From assembly GCA_963677655.1 (NCBI GenBank), contig OY782089.1: 64,000 nucleotides of DNA; one strand, 5' to 3'. This document shows, one piece after another, positions 16,984 through 25,881 of this stretch. Position 1 is the first letter of the stretch. Every line of letters begins with the position of its first letter. A program made the position numbers and the translations under genes. The DNA is from Saccharicrinis sp963677655. Its GTDB lineage: Bacteria > Bacteroidota > Bacteroidia > Bacteroidales > Marinilabiliaceae. The notes beneath the pieces are model-generated. The model was not told the origin of the DNA. It made no database searches and saw only the letters and a list, made by a program, of their open reading frames with translations.

Positions 16984-18402
16984 TCATCTCTTATTCCACT
17001 TCTTAGGGTTATAATCCGGATTATCAGATCCCATCTGAGCTTCTACTTGTTCTTTCCAGCTTTGTAATAAAAGTTTTAATTCCCGGGCTTTAGATTTTTC
17101 AACTGACACAAGATTTGTAGTTTCGCCAATATCGTTCTTAATATTATACAACTCATAAGCGTTATCCTCATGTAAATGAATTAATTTAAATTCTCCTTTT
17201 CGTACAGCACTGTATGGCGTTGCTCCCTCAATATGGTAATGTTGGTAATGCCAGAATATAGCATCTCTGTTAAATGCTGAATCGCCTTTTAACAATGGTA
17301 CAAGACTTCTCCCATCCATAGATGAAGCAGCTGAATAAGGAATAGGCAATCCAGTAAGTTCGACAAGTGTTGGATAAAAATCTGGAGATATAATGGGTTC
17401 ATCACAAACATACCCTCTTCTTTTAGCATTGGGTATTGTAATTATTGCCGGAACTCTTATTCCTCCCTCATAGATATCTCCTTTACCCGATTGCAATGGA
17501 TAGTTATTGGTCTTTGGATAATTCTTTCCTATCAATCCTCCATTATCAGAAGTAAAAACAATGATGGTGTTATGCAACAGTCCTTCTGATTTTAACTTTG
17601 TAATTACTAGGCCAACTGCCTCATCCATATGTTCCACCATTGCAGCATAAATGGGATTTTGCTGAAGTTTTGTGGTGTCTATCAGTTGTTTATATTTATC
17701 AACCTTTTCTTTCTTAGCCTGAAGTGGAGTATGCACATTATAAAACCAAAAATTTAAAAAGAAAGGTTTATCCTTGTTTTGCTCTATAAATTGACATGCG
17801 TCATGAGCTAAGCGTTCAGTTAAATACTCTCCATCCGGCCCATCCTTCAAACGTGGGTTTCCATAAGGAGAAAAGTAACCATTAAAGCCCTCTTTTTTGT
17901 TTTTATTAGGAGCACCTTTTCTCCATCCTGCAATATTGATGTCAAAACCATGATTCTCCGGCCAATACATCTCTTTTTCACCCAAATGCCATTTCCCAAC
18001 ATGAGCTGTTTCATAACCACCATATCTGAACATCTCAGCCATTGTATATTCTGATGTATCCATGAACATAGTCCACTCAGGTACATTAAGTTTTGCATAT
18101 GGAAATTTCCAACCCTCAATCCAATCTGTACAATTTATTCGGGCAGGGTATTTTCCCGTCATAATACTTGCCCTGCTTGGCGAACAAACAGTACAGGCAG
18201 AATAAGCATCTGTAAAAAGAACTCCCTCCTCTGCCAGTTTATCAATATTGGGTGTCTGATAAAAATCGCTACCGTAGCAGGTAATGTCTTTCCATCCTAA
18301 ATCATCCACCAAAAAGAAAACAACATTAGGTGGTATTTTCTTATCTGATAAACAAGAAGAAAAAATAAAACCAAGGACAACAACAAAATATAACAAACGC
18401 AT
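16984..18402 (-). CDS. S1 family sulfatase lipoprotein
   Basis: A 472-residue sulfatase, lipobox FSSC (Cys17). FLVDDLGWKD gives D33 and D34, and the maturation motif is C73-S-P-S-R77. GKWHLGEK at about residue 135 and FTSDNGG at about 274 are conserved. The middle segment HTPLQAKKEK resembles the plus-strand sulfatase at 12305, suggesting a shared subfamily. It starts 2 bp after the stop of the GH-A-like/FN3 gene on the same strand, so the two are almost certainly co-translated, and the sulfatase probably acts on the same substrate as that hydrolase. Confidence 0.92.
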   Translation of the reverse strand: MRLLYFVVVLGFIFSSCLSDKKIPPNVVFFLVDDLGWKDITCYGSDFYQTPNIDKLAEEGVLFTDAYSACTVCSPSRASIMTGKYPARINCTDWIEGWKFPYAKLNVPEWTMFMDTSEYTMAEMFRYGGYETAHVGKWHLGEKEMYWPENHGFDINIAGWRKGAPNKNKKEGFNGYFSPYGNPRLKDGPDGEYLTERLAHDACQFIEQNKDKPFFLNFWFYNVHTPLQAKKEKVDKYKQLIDTTKLQQNPIYAAMVEHMDEAVGLVITKLKSEGLLHNTIIVFTSDNGGLIGKNYPKTNNYPLQSGKGDIYEGGIRVPAIITIPNAKRRGYVCDEPIISPDFYPTLVELTGLPIPYSAASSMDGRSLVPLLKGDSAFNRDAIFWHYQHYHIEGATPYSAVRKGEFKLIHLHEDNAYELYNIKNDIGETTNLVSVEKSKARELKLLLQSWKEQVEAQMGSDNPDYNPKKWNKR

Positions 18403-18404
18403 TA

Positions 18405-21017
18405 TTATTTAATTTTTAAGTTTTTATGTGGAGGCAAACTAAAAATTGACTTTCCATTTGTATTTACAAAACCTTTTATGGCATAGGTTCTGCCATTCTT
18501 AAATTTGTCTTTAGCAATATCAATTACAAATTCGACATTTTCTGATTCTGATGTTTGATACAAATCTTCTTCTACATTAAGGTATGATATATCACTAACA
18601 GACACTCCATAACGAATATCTCCATCCAGTTTAATATTATTGAATTTTACAGTAACACTATAAGCATTATCTTTTTCAACAATATCTTTTACTTCAATAA
18701 CGATTTGGTTATCCCTTTTAATCACTGTAGCAATATTGGGGTAAAAACTGCATTCTCCATCGGTATTATACGACTTAACTGTATAATAAAAGTTATCGCC
18801 ATGTGCGGCAGTTGTGTCTATATAGCTATTTTCCTTAATATTCTCTGCAAGCATTTCAAACTGATGCAGTTTTTTACCTCTATACAAACGATACTTTACA
18901 TTTGGATGAATGGTATCTTGGGCAAGCCACTCTAGGTACACCTTACCTTCTGCCGTTTCTTTGGCAGAAATATTTCGTGGAGGAAATGGTAAATTTCTTT
19001 TACAAGATACAGTTTCTGCAACAGATTGTTTTCCCACTCCCAGTCCGTTATAAGCAGCGATACTTATTTTATATGGAACATCGTATTTCAATCCTTCAAT
19101 ACGATATCCAAACACGTTTCTGGCATCATGTTCAACTGTTTCATTTCCATCATCAACCAACACTTTATATCCAGATGCATTTTTAACACTCTTCCACATT
19201 ACGGTTATAGTTGTATCACGCTTAGAAGTCTTAAATATAGTTGGTTGTTCTGGAAGTTCGTATTTAAGATGAACCAACGAAGACAATTCACTAGTTCCTT
19301 CCTTGTTGTATGCTTGAACTGCAAAATAATAATCCTGTTCCTTTTTCAATCCAGATATTTTCGTAGCGATAATATCTGAACCTGACAACTTAATTTCTTT
19401 ATCAAGATTATTTTTATCTGTTCCATACACAACCCTGTAACCACTGGCGATATCTCTCTTCCACCAAGTCAGCTCGATTCCTTCATCAACTACTTTTGAT
19501 TTATAAATCCTTGGAGCTGATGGAGCATACTTATCTTCTGATTTCCACTTAATCAAAGTTACGGAATAAGAACGTATTAAAGCTTTCCCACTTTTTATTT
19601 CCTCTTCAAAAACAGGAATATCTTTGTTTTGCGCCTGTTCAGAATAGATGTATCGGCAAAAAACTTTTTCATTAAGAGGTTTATCATTTAAAGATATTTC
19701 CAATGGAAGCTCCTTTGACGACCGATTTGTCACAATCAAGTAATCATATCCATTAATTCCTTTGAATGCTCTGGCATATAAACCATCTTCCTTTTTATTT
19801 TTAAGACCAATGACTTTTACATTATTTTCGATTGTTGTCTTCCAAGTATAAACACTATTGTTAGTCGCCTCGTGAACTAATTCTATTGCCTTACCTTCAT
19901 CATCTTTCCTGATTCCGGTAATCAATTCATTGGTATTTATCTTTTCCCTTTTTTTATAGGCTTCGCTAATTATATTGTTTAAATTTTTACCCGGCCAATA
20001 TTTATTGCTTATTTCATGACTTCCTATATAAAATGCATTGGGATGTTGTAATTGACGCAATGTATACTCTGCATTATAAATAGCAGAAATAATTCCATTT
20101 AAAGGAGCATTCCAAACTCCAAATTCAGTTATCATTAACGGAACTCCTTCCCAGGTATAATCTTCTATTTGCTGCATCGCTTCCGGAGAAGTTGCTTCAA
20201 TAACTTTTGTATTTATTCTTTTCAAACCCTTTTCAAAAGGTTCTCTACCGCCAACATGAGGGGCATAAGAATGCTTTGAAAACACATTCCAATAAGCACC
20301 TTTATCTTCCTGGTATTTATGAATTTCTTTCATAAATCCCCATATTCCATCCCAAGTACAATTCAATGCCATTTTTGCATCTGGAAACACTTCTTTAATA
20401 GCCTCTGCATATGGTTTCATTTTTACAGCATAATCATAGCCATCATTCCACCAATATCTTTCGCGGTGAGGAACGTAAAAGTAGGGTTCATTACAAAACT
20501 GCCAGGCTTCTACTTCAATATTATTATTTTTACAAAAACTAGCTAACTCCCTTGTTACTTGAGGAGTTTCTGTAAAACCATTCACGGTAACGATTAACTT
20601 ACCTCCTACCTCGCCAAGTAATTCGTACAAATCTATTAAACGATGAGGGCCTTTAACCTGTGTAAATTCATAACCTTTAAAATATGCCTTTTGATGATCA
20701 AACATCATAGCATAATCTTTATCATACAATCCTGTTGCGCTATTAAAGGCATCGCCCATTGTACCCGAAAAATATCTTAACCAACCTGGTTTTAAGCCAT
20801 GCACAGCTTTTATAAAATCCGGATGAGAATAACTCCATACTTTATCTGCAATCCGAACATTGAAACCACTACAACCTTCTTGAAGTGCATGACCGTTTGA
20901 TGTATCAATAGAAATTTTTATTTTATTGGTTTGTCCATTAAGGCTTGAGCTTATTAGCAATAATTTTAGTAGAAAAAAACCTAGTAACAAAACAGAGAAT
21001 CTTATCTTATCTTTCAT
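18405..21017 (-). CDS. GH-A-clan-like glycoside hydrolase with fibronectin type III domains
   Basis: An 870-residue exported protein (hydrophobic segment, residues 8-25). Residues about 35-360 look like a (beta/alpha)8 retaining glycosidase: EAWQFCNEPYF gives the Asn-Glu acid/base pair (N176, E177) and MITEFGVWN gives the probable nucleophile E298. A small beta region follows at about 400-495, then three FN3 domains at about 500-780 (APSAPRIYKS, LPEQPTIFKT, LPFPPRNISA starts) and a final beta domain. I cannot place it in a specific GH family. Its size and modular build suggest an endo-acting or large-substrate enzyme. A sulfatase gene follows after 2 bp, so the substrate is probably sulfated. 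Confidence 0.7.
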   Translation of the reverse strand: MKDKIRFSVLLLGFFLLKLLLISSSLNGQTNKIKISIDTSNGHALQEGCSGFNVRIADKVWSYSHPDFIKAVHGLKPGWLRYFSGTMGDAFNSATGLYDKDYAMMFDHQKAYFKGYEFTQVKGPHRLIDLYELLGEVGGKLIVTVNGFTETPQVTRELASFCKNNNIEVEAWQFCNEPYFYVPHRERYWWNDGYDYAVKMKPYAEAIKEVFPDAKMALNCTWDGIWGFMKEIHKYQEDKGAYWNVFSKHSYAPHVGGREPFEKGLKRINTKVIEATSPEAMQQIEDYTWEGVPLMITEFGVWNAPLNGIISAIYNAEYTLRQLQHPNAFYIGSHEISNKYWPGKNLNNIISEAYKKREKINTNELITGIRKDDEGKAIELVHEATNNSVYTWKTTIENNVKVIGLKNKKEDGLYARAFKGINGYDYLIVTNRSSKELPLEISLNDKPLNEKVFCRYIYSEQAQNKDIPVFEEEIKSGKALIRSYSVTLIKWKSEDKYAPSAPRIYKSKVVDEGIELTWWKRDIASGYRVVYGTDKNNLDKEIKLSGSDIIATKISGLKKEQDYYFAVQAYNKEGTSELSSLVHLKYELPEQPTIFKTSKRDTTITVMWKSVKNASGYKVLVDDGNETVEHDARNVFGYRIEGLKYDVPYKISIAAYNGLGVGKQSVAETVSCKRNLPFPPRNISAKETAEGKVYLEWLAQDTIHPNVKYRLYRGKKLHQFEMLAENIKENSYIDTTAAHGDNFYYTVKSYNTDGECSFYPNIATVIKRDNQIVIEVKDIVEKDNAYSVTVKFNNIKLDGDIRYGVSVSDISYLNVEEDLYQTSESENVEFVIDIAKDKFKNGRTYAIKGFVNTNGKSIFSLPPHKNLKIK

Positions 21018-21114
21018 TGGGTTATATTTTTAAATCAAAACTAATGATGATAATACCATTCTCTTATAATAGATATTTCAAAAACTAGGAGAGCCCAAAA
21101 TAAAATTCTTGACT

Positions 21115-21137
21115 ATTATTCATCAGCTATGAATAAT
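21115..21137. repeat. Perfect 9-bp hairpin
   Basis: ATTATTCAT (21115-21123) and ATGAATAAT (21129-21137) with a CAGCT loop. It sits about 100 bp upstream of the GH-A-like gene and could be an operator or leader structure. Confidence 0.5.
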
Positions 21138-21256
21138 CATTCACAACACCCTAAACACAATGATGTTAAGTCAGATACAACAATACAAGTAACGTTTTTT
21201 TATCCCAGTATGTAGGAAAGGACAGGCTCTATGGGATCAGATAAGCTTAACGCAAA

Positions 21257-21307
21257 CTACCTCTATAAACGTTTGACACCAGTTATGTCAAACGTTTATA
21301 GAGGTAG
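21257..21307. repeat. Perfect 22-bp inverted repeat with 7-nt loop
   Basis: The arms 21257-21278 and 21286-21307 are exact reverse complements (outer part CTACCTCTATAAACG, inner part TTTGACA) separated by CCAGTTA. No T-run follows on either side, so it does not look like an ordinary terminator. It lies 240 bp upstream of the GH-A-like gene. Confidence 0.9.
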
Positions 21308-21760
21308 ATTTCAAAATAGACATACAATCCCTGTGAGATTTCACAATATATAATTTTGCAGACACCAATATTCTTTACTTGAACCTAAAAGGCAAAGATA
21401 TGTATTTGTTAAATTTAAACAGTTTCTAAGAATTTCAATCCTTAATTTCTAAAATAACAAACATGCAGATCATAGAATAATTCCTGACACATTTCCTGGG
21501 TAATTGACAAATTTTTGCGCTTAAAGTGTAAATCTGTCATTTAACCAGCTTTGCTTACCAAATTAGATTAAAGTGAATGAAAAAATGGTTGACGCCGACA
21601 TAGTTGAACCCAAATATGAATAACAAATTTAGATATAAAACTTAGTCGCTGTTGGAGACAGAAATTATTCTAATGAATAATTGGGTTTAATACAAAGGCC
21701 ATTAAATTCCTTACCATCCGGGTCTATCCAAAATGGACAGTCCCGGATGCATCCAAACAA

Positions 21761-22549
21761 TTAAACTCCTCTAACAGAAACAGATGTTTTTTTCTGTAAA
21801 ATCAGAGTTAATCCATCCACAGTTTTTGCAACCGCAACAATATTAAAAGTTTTAATAAGCATTTGTCCTCGGGCAATCCTATACGAAAACTCACCTTTTT
21901 TTGTTGAGAGCTGTTTGGCAGGATTCAAATTTTTATGAAAGTACTTACCTTCAATCAGATCACCTTCATAAAATGTAACAGATTTAATTCGTTCAGTTCC
22001 TTCTCCTGTTAAAGACATTTGCAAATTATATCTATTAGCAGATCTCACTTCATCAACATGTTTAATATATAAAGAAGGCTGTTTTCTTACTTTTCCTAAG
22101 TTAGTATATTCAACTAAACCTATTCCAGGAAGTCCCTTTTTATAATTATATTCTGCTGAAATCTTACCATCTCTATCATACCTTTTGCAAATACCATTTA
22201 ATTTACCATTCTCATAATTCTGTTCTTTATATACTTTACCAGTTGAATGGTATGTTTTGCGGATTCCTTCTTTTTTGTTGTTCTGGTAGTTTATTGTTTC
22301 ATAAACTTTTCCTCCTCTAGAATAACGAGTACTCAAACCGTGCCTTATCGTATTTCCTGCTGAATCGTGCTTTAAAGTAACCTTCCATTCTACCGGAGCA
22401 CTTGGATCGTTACCAAAGTTTTTCGTTTGAACAAAGCTACCGTCTGCAGCTTTTACCTGTTTACCAGAACTTGAACTACTTCCTCCAAAAAATTCACAAC
22501 TAGTAATTCCTATTGATATCAACAATACTATAATCAAATTTAACTTCAT
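21761..22549 (-). CDS. MORN-repeat-like (YwqK-type) lipoprotein
   Basis: A 262-residue lipoprotein (GITSC, Cys18, followed by a Gly/Ser linker). Residues about 65-145 contain repeated strands of the form GKVYKEQNYENGKLNG, the MORN-like repeat seen in proteins often labelled YwqK antitoxin. The C-terminal third (TERIKSVTFYEGDLIEG onward) is unrelated beta-rich sequence. The antitoxin label is not supported by anything nearby. It starts 11 bp after the TPR gene and is the last gene of the GH88/beta-helix-PDZ/TPR/MORN operon. Its role, perhaps envelope anchoring of partners, is unknown. Confidence 0.7.
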   Translation of the reverse strand: MKLNLIIVLLISIGITSCEFFGGSSSSSGKQVKAADGSFVQTKNFGNDPSAPVEWKVTLKHDSAGNTIRHGLSTRYSRGGKVYETINYQNNKKEGIRKTYHSTGKVYKEQNYENGKLNGICKRYDRDGKISAEYNYKKGLPGIGLVEYTNLGKVRKQPSLYIKHVDEVRSANRYNLQMSLTGEGTERIKSVTFYEGDLIEGKYFHKNLNPAKQLSTKKGEFSYRIARGQMLIKTFNIVAVAKTVDGLTLILQKKTSVSVRGV

Positions 22550-22560
22550 AATTATTTTGT

Positions 22561-23433
22561 TTATTTGTATAACTGAGCTTTATCTTTTTCTCCCAAACGC
22601 ATATAAACTGCAAAAAGAAGTTTCTTTATCTGTGGATCTTGCTTATTTTCATATGCTTTTGACAGATACACTTCAGCTTCTTTATAAATCGCTTTTGCCT
22701 GATCTAAGGATTTGTGATACTTTGAGTAATCAACACGTGTAGGATTAGCAATTGCTTCATATGCTTTCTTCTTTGCTGAATATACTTTATTAGCCTTTTC
22801 AAATAAAATATGTCCCAAACGCACATTTGCTGATGTATAATTAGCATCCTTTAATAAGGACTCTTTATACGAAACTACAGCACTATCAACTTTTCCAATA
22901 TTTTGATAAGCAAAACCTTTGTAGTATGGATACTTTGGAGAGTCAGGAAACCATTTGATCAGACTCTCTGATGATCCCAATAACTGATCATATTGCTTTG
23001 TCTTTAAATAATGAGTATTCAGGCTCTTTATAATTTCAACCTCAAAATCAGGAAAATATTGAAGCTTCTCCTTAAGCATCCATTCATGTAATGCATCTTT
23101 TTTCATTTCTTTTGAAAGGGCAATAGCTTTATCATAAACCGACAATTCAAGTACCTTGTGATCCAATGCTTTTTTATAATAATTAAGAGCCTCAGCCTTA
23201 TTGCCTAATTCCTCATAACTAATTCCTGTAAAACCATAGGCCTCTCCCAATTGTGTTGAATCTCCTTGCCCTGTTTCAAATACTTCCTGGTATTTCGATA
23301 GTGCTCCACTATAATTCTGCTCCACTACCATGCCTTTGGCAGTACTGAATAAAACTTCCACATCCTGAGCCTTTACGCTAACAATAGCTGTAAATCCCAA
23401 CATGATTAGTATTAAATTTTTAAACTTCTTCAT
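22561..23433 (-). CDS. Exported TPR-repeat protein
   Basis: A 290-residue protein with a signal peptide ending near VSVKAQ (residue 22). Several tetratricopeptide repeats are visible, for example GEAYGFTGISYEELGNKAEA with NYYKKAL, and YPYYKGFAYQNIGKVDSA with VVSYKESL. TPR domains bind other proteins, so it probably works as a periplasmic scaffold. It lies 45 bp after the beta-helix/PDZ gene and 11 bp before the MORN-like gene on the same strand. No catalytic motif was seen. The partner could be the PDZ protein of the same operon. Confidence 0.8.
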   Translation of the reverse strand: MKKFKNLILIMLGFTAIVSVKAQDVEVLFSTAKGMVVEQNYSGALSKYQEVFETGQGDSTQLGEAYGFTGISYEELGNKAEALNYYKKALDHKVLELSVYDKAIALSKEMKKDALHEWMLKEKLQYFPDFEVEIIKSLNTHYLKTKQYDQLLGSSESLIKWFPDSPKYPYYKGFAYQNIGKVDSAVVSYKESLLKDANYTSANVRLGHILFEKANKVYSAKKKAYEAIANPTRVDYSKYHKSLDQAKAIYKEAEVYLSKAYENKQDPQIKKLLFAVYMRLGEKDKAQLYK

Positions 23434-23478
23434 TGTATAATTTTTAATCTTTTTTCAATCGCCACATATATCATATCA

Positions 23479-25863
23479 TTACAAAAGATTGAGTTTCAAA
23501 TGTTTTTCTGCCTGATTTCTCATTACAACAACATTAATCACTCCTTGCTCCTGAAACTTTCTATTGAGCTTTAAGAACTCAACTGTATTTTTCACTTTTA
23601 ATCCTTCAACTTCAAGTATTACATCACCTTTCTTTAACCCTCCATCTTTAACTGCAGGACTATTTTTCCAAACTCCCAAAACAATTACACCATCTGTAGT
23701 ATTTAATCCATAAGCAGACTGCTCTTGCTCCGAATCCACATCTTTTAAGTTGTTCCTTAACCAAGCCACAACAGGACTAGTTCCCTTACCCATATCGTCA
23801 GCATTTTTCAATTCCGGAACCTCAGGAGTTTTTGCAAGTGCTTTCAGTTTAGATTTATTCACCCCAAATGCATCCATAGAAAAATTCTCAAAACCTAATT
23901 TTAATGCCGGAGATTCTTCTTTAACCCTAAAATCTAATTGCGCTGGATTAACAAACAATGGATCTCCAAAACTACTGTTCATATCCCTGTTGTAAATTTG
24001 CCCCTTCATCATCGAAGCTTCGTTCGGAAATAAATTGTAATCCAACTCTTTCCCCCATCCTAACAAACCCACATCTTGATAAGCATTCATTAATATATTT
24101 TTACGAACAACATCTTCACTTTTTGCAAACCAAACATGGGGATGAATTGAATTATTTACCGTAATATTATTTTCAACCTCCCTGTAAAAGCCTTCTCTTA
24201 ACTTGATACCACTATTTAAGCATAGATTATTATATATATGATAGTTTGATGAACCGTCATCTAAATCAATATCCCATCCATGATCGCATCGAAATCTGTT
24301 ATTGCGAATGATTGTTGTGTGAATAGCATCCCATTTTGGCATTTCGGGATGATCCGTTGTTATATCATTCATAACATTACGCTTAGGATGCCAGAATCGA
24401 TCTCGTCCCCAGGAATTAAACGAACCATGGTCACTGGTTTCTAAAACAGTATTAAACACATCGTTATATTCGAGAATATGACCACCCCAGGTTCCGTCAC
24501 CAATATTAATACCAGCTCGAGGAACATCATAAATACTATTATGACTTACTGTAATATCCATGGCCATTGATATTTGTACTCCGGCACTTTGTTTCTCAAT
24601 TCTACCAATTCTATAAATAAGATTATCCTCAACTTTACAGTCTCTTGGGTAAAGTTCATTCTTAGGCCCCGAAACAGTATCCATTTTTTCAAGAGGCACA
24701 AATTGTCCGTAATTAAATGATGGCGAACGCACCGCTGAGGCATCTCCAATAAAAGACACCGCACTAGCACCACACTCATGAATATGGTTACCCTTAATTT
24801 GCAGACCTTTGTTATATTTACTTGCCATGATTACATTACCACCCAGATTTGTAAATTCACAATCTTTTATAACACAACCTTCAGTCCCTTCAAAAAACAC
24901 AGCACTTCTCCTGTAAATAGTCCAGTCACTACGTAATAATGGTTCGTATTCTTCCATTAAAGTACGCTGGGTGTTTTCGAATTTAATTCCTGAAATAGTG
25001 ATATCTTTAACAGGATTTGCAAGAGTTCCAACAACCTGTATCAGATCTTTCAGTACCGAGGCTTCAAAATTGACCGTTTTTATATCAATATTTTCAGCAG
25101 GCCAATAATAAAGTTTGTGTTCATTTTTATCCAAATACCACTCTCCGGCACTGTCCAACTCCTCAAACACATTTTCCACCATCCGATATTCTCTATGTGG
25201 CTTTGATCCCCTGTTATTCTGATGCCCTCCTTTAAGAATAGGCGTTCCATCTTCATTTACTCCGGTAACCTGCCAATGAAAACCTCCCCATCGACCATTA
25301 TGCAAGGCATGAAAAAAAGCTCCTTCAGGTTTTTTCCAGGAAGCTACTCTTTCTTTAGAAATAGCATCTTCAGCATATCCCTGCCAATAATGTGCCGACT
25401 CATTGTAATTTGGATATCGTGCTAATATTTGAGCTTTTCCATCAATTAGTAATTGATCAAAAGAGAGATTTTCATCAACCTGAGACACATAAATATTCTC
25501 ATTGTACTTTTCCCAGTTTAAGTTTAAAGGTACTGATCCTTTAACACTTACTTTATCATCACCTGCTCCTTTTATTATTAATCCACTTAACTCAGGTGTT
25601 ATGAAAAGAGGAGACTCCAGATTATATTCTCCCGATTCGATATAGAGTTCTATAATTTCTGAAGGATTTTCCTGTTTACTTTTTTTAACTAACTCCCAGG
25701 CTTTTAGTAAACTTACTTCAGGATTTTTTTCTATCGATAATACTACCCTATTTTTTTCGATTATAATTCCTGAAAGACTAGTATTAACGCCTACCTTTTT
25801 TGACTGACAAGCCCCTAAAAAGAATAGAGCACAAATGTTTATTATATATAAGATTCTCAGCAT
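23479..25863 (-). CDS. Beta-helix carbohydrate-active lipoprotein with C-terminal PDZ domain
   Basis: A 794-residue lipoprotein (LGACQ, Cys19). Residues about 45-650 form a right-handed parallel beta-helix, with typical rungs such as VIKDCEFTNLGGNVI, ITVSHNSIYDVPRAGINIG and TIIRNNRFR. The segment with SDHGSFNSWGRDRFW is characteristic of a large group of Bacteroidota beta-helix enzymes that includes GH141 (fucosidase/xylanase), a possible but unproven family. The C-terminal 85 residues form a PDZ domain (GVIVLGVWKNSPAVKDGGLK, GDVILEVEGLKV), an unusual addition to such an enzyme. It follows GH88 by 18 bp in an operon. It could be a glycosidase, lyase or binding protein. Confidence 0.7.
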   Translation of the reverse strand: MLRILYIINICALFFLGACQSKKVGVNTSLSGIIIEKNRVVLSIEKNPEVSLLKAWELVKKSKQENPSEIIELYIESGEYNLESPLFITPELSGLIIKGAGDDKVSVKGSVPLNLNWEKYNENIYVSQVDENLSFDQLLIDGKAQILARYPNYNESAHYWQGYAEDAISKERVASWKKPEGAFFHALHNGRWGGFHWQVTGVNEDGTPILKGGHQNNRGSKPHREYRMVENVFEELDSAGEWYLDKNEHKLYYWPAENIDIKTVNFEASVLKDLIQVVGTLANPVKDITISGIKFENTQRTLMEEYEPLLRSDWTIYRRSAVFFEGTEGCVIKDCEFTNLGGNVIMASKYNKGLQIKGNHIHECGASAVSFIGDASAVRSPSFNYGQFVPLEKMDTVSGPKNELYPRDCKVEDNLIYRIGRIEKQSAGVQISMAMDITVSHNSIYDVPRAGINIGDGTWGGHILEYNDVFNTVLETSDHGSFNSWGRDRFWHPKRNVMNDITTDHPEMPKWDAIHTTIIRNNRFRCDHGWDIDLDDGSSNYHIYNNLCLNSGIKLREGFYREVENNITVNNSIHPHVWFAKSEDVVRKNILMNAYQDVGLLGWGKELDYNLFPNEASMMKGQIYNRDMNSSFGDPLFVNPAQLDFRVKEESPALKLGFENFSMDAFGVNKSKLKALAKTPEVPELKNADDMGKGTSPVVAWLRNNLKDVDSEQEQSAYGLNTTDGVIVLGVWKNSPAVKDGGLKKGDVILEVEGLKVKNTVEFLKLNRKFQEQGVINVVVMRNQAEKHLKLNLL

Positions 25864-25881
25864 TTCAATTATATTAATAAA

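Larger units (their letters stand above)
21018..21760. other. 743-bp gene-free region with hairpins
   Basis: Between the MORN-like gene end and the GH-A-like gene start (both minus strand). It must contain the promoter of the GH-A-like/sulfatase pair. It holds two clear inverted repeats, at 21115-21137 and 21257-21307, listed separately. No coding sequence was recognised in the remainder. Confidence 0.6.

Noticed and set aside
21761..22549. A toxin-antitoxin role for the MORN-like protein
   Set aside because: The YwqK antitoxin name is a database label; no toxin gene is adjacent and the protein is an exported lipoprotein.
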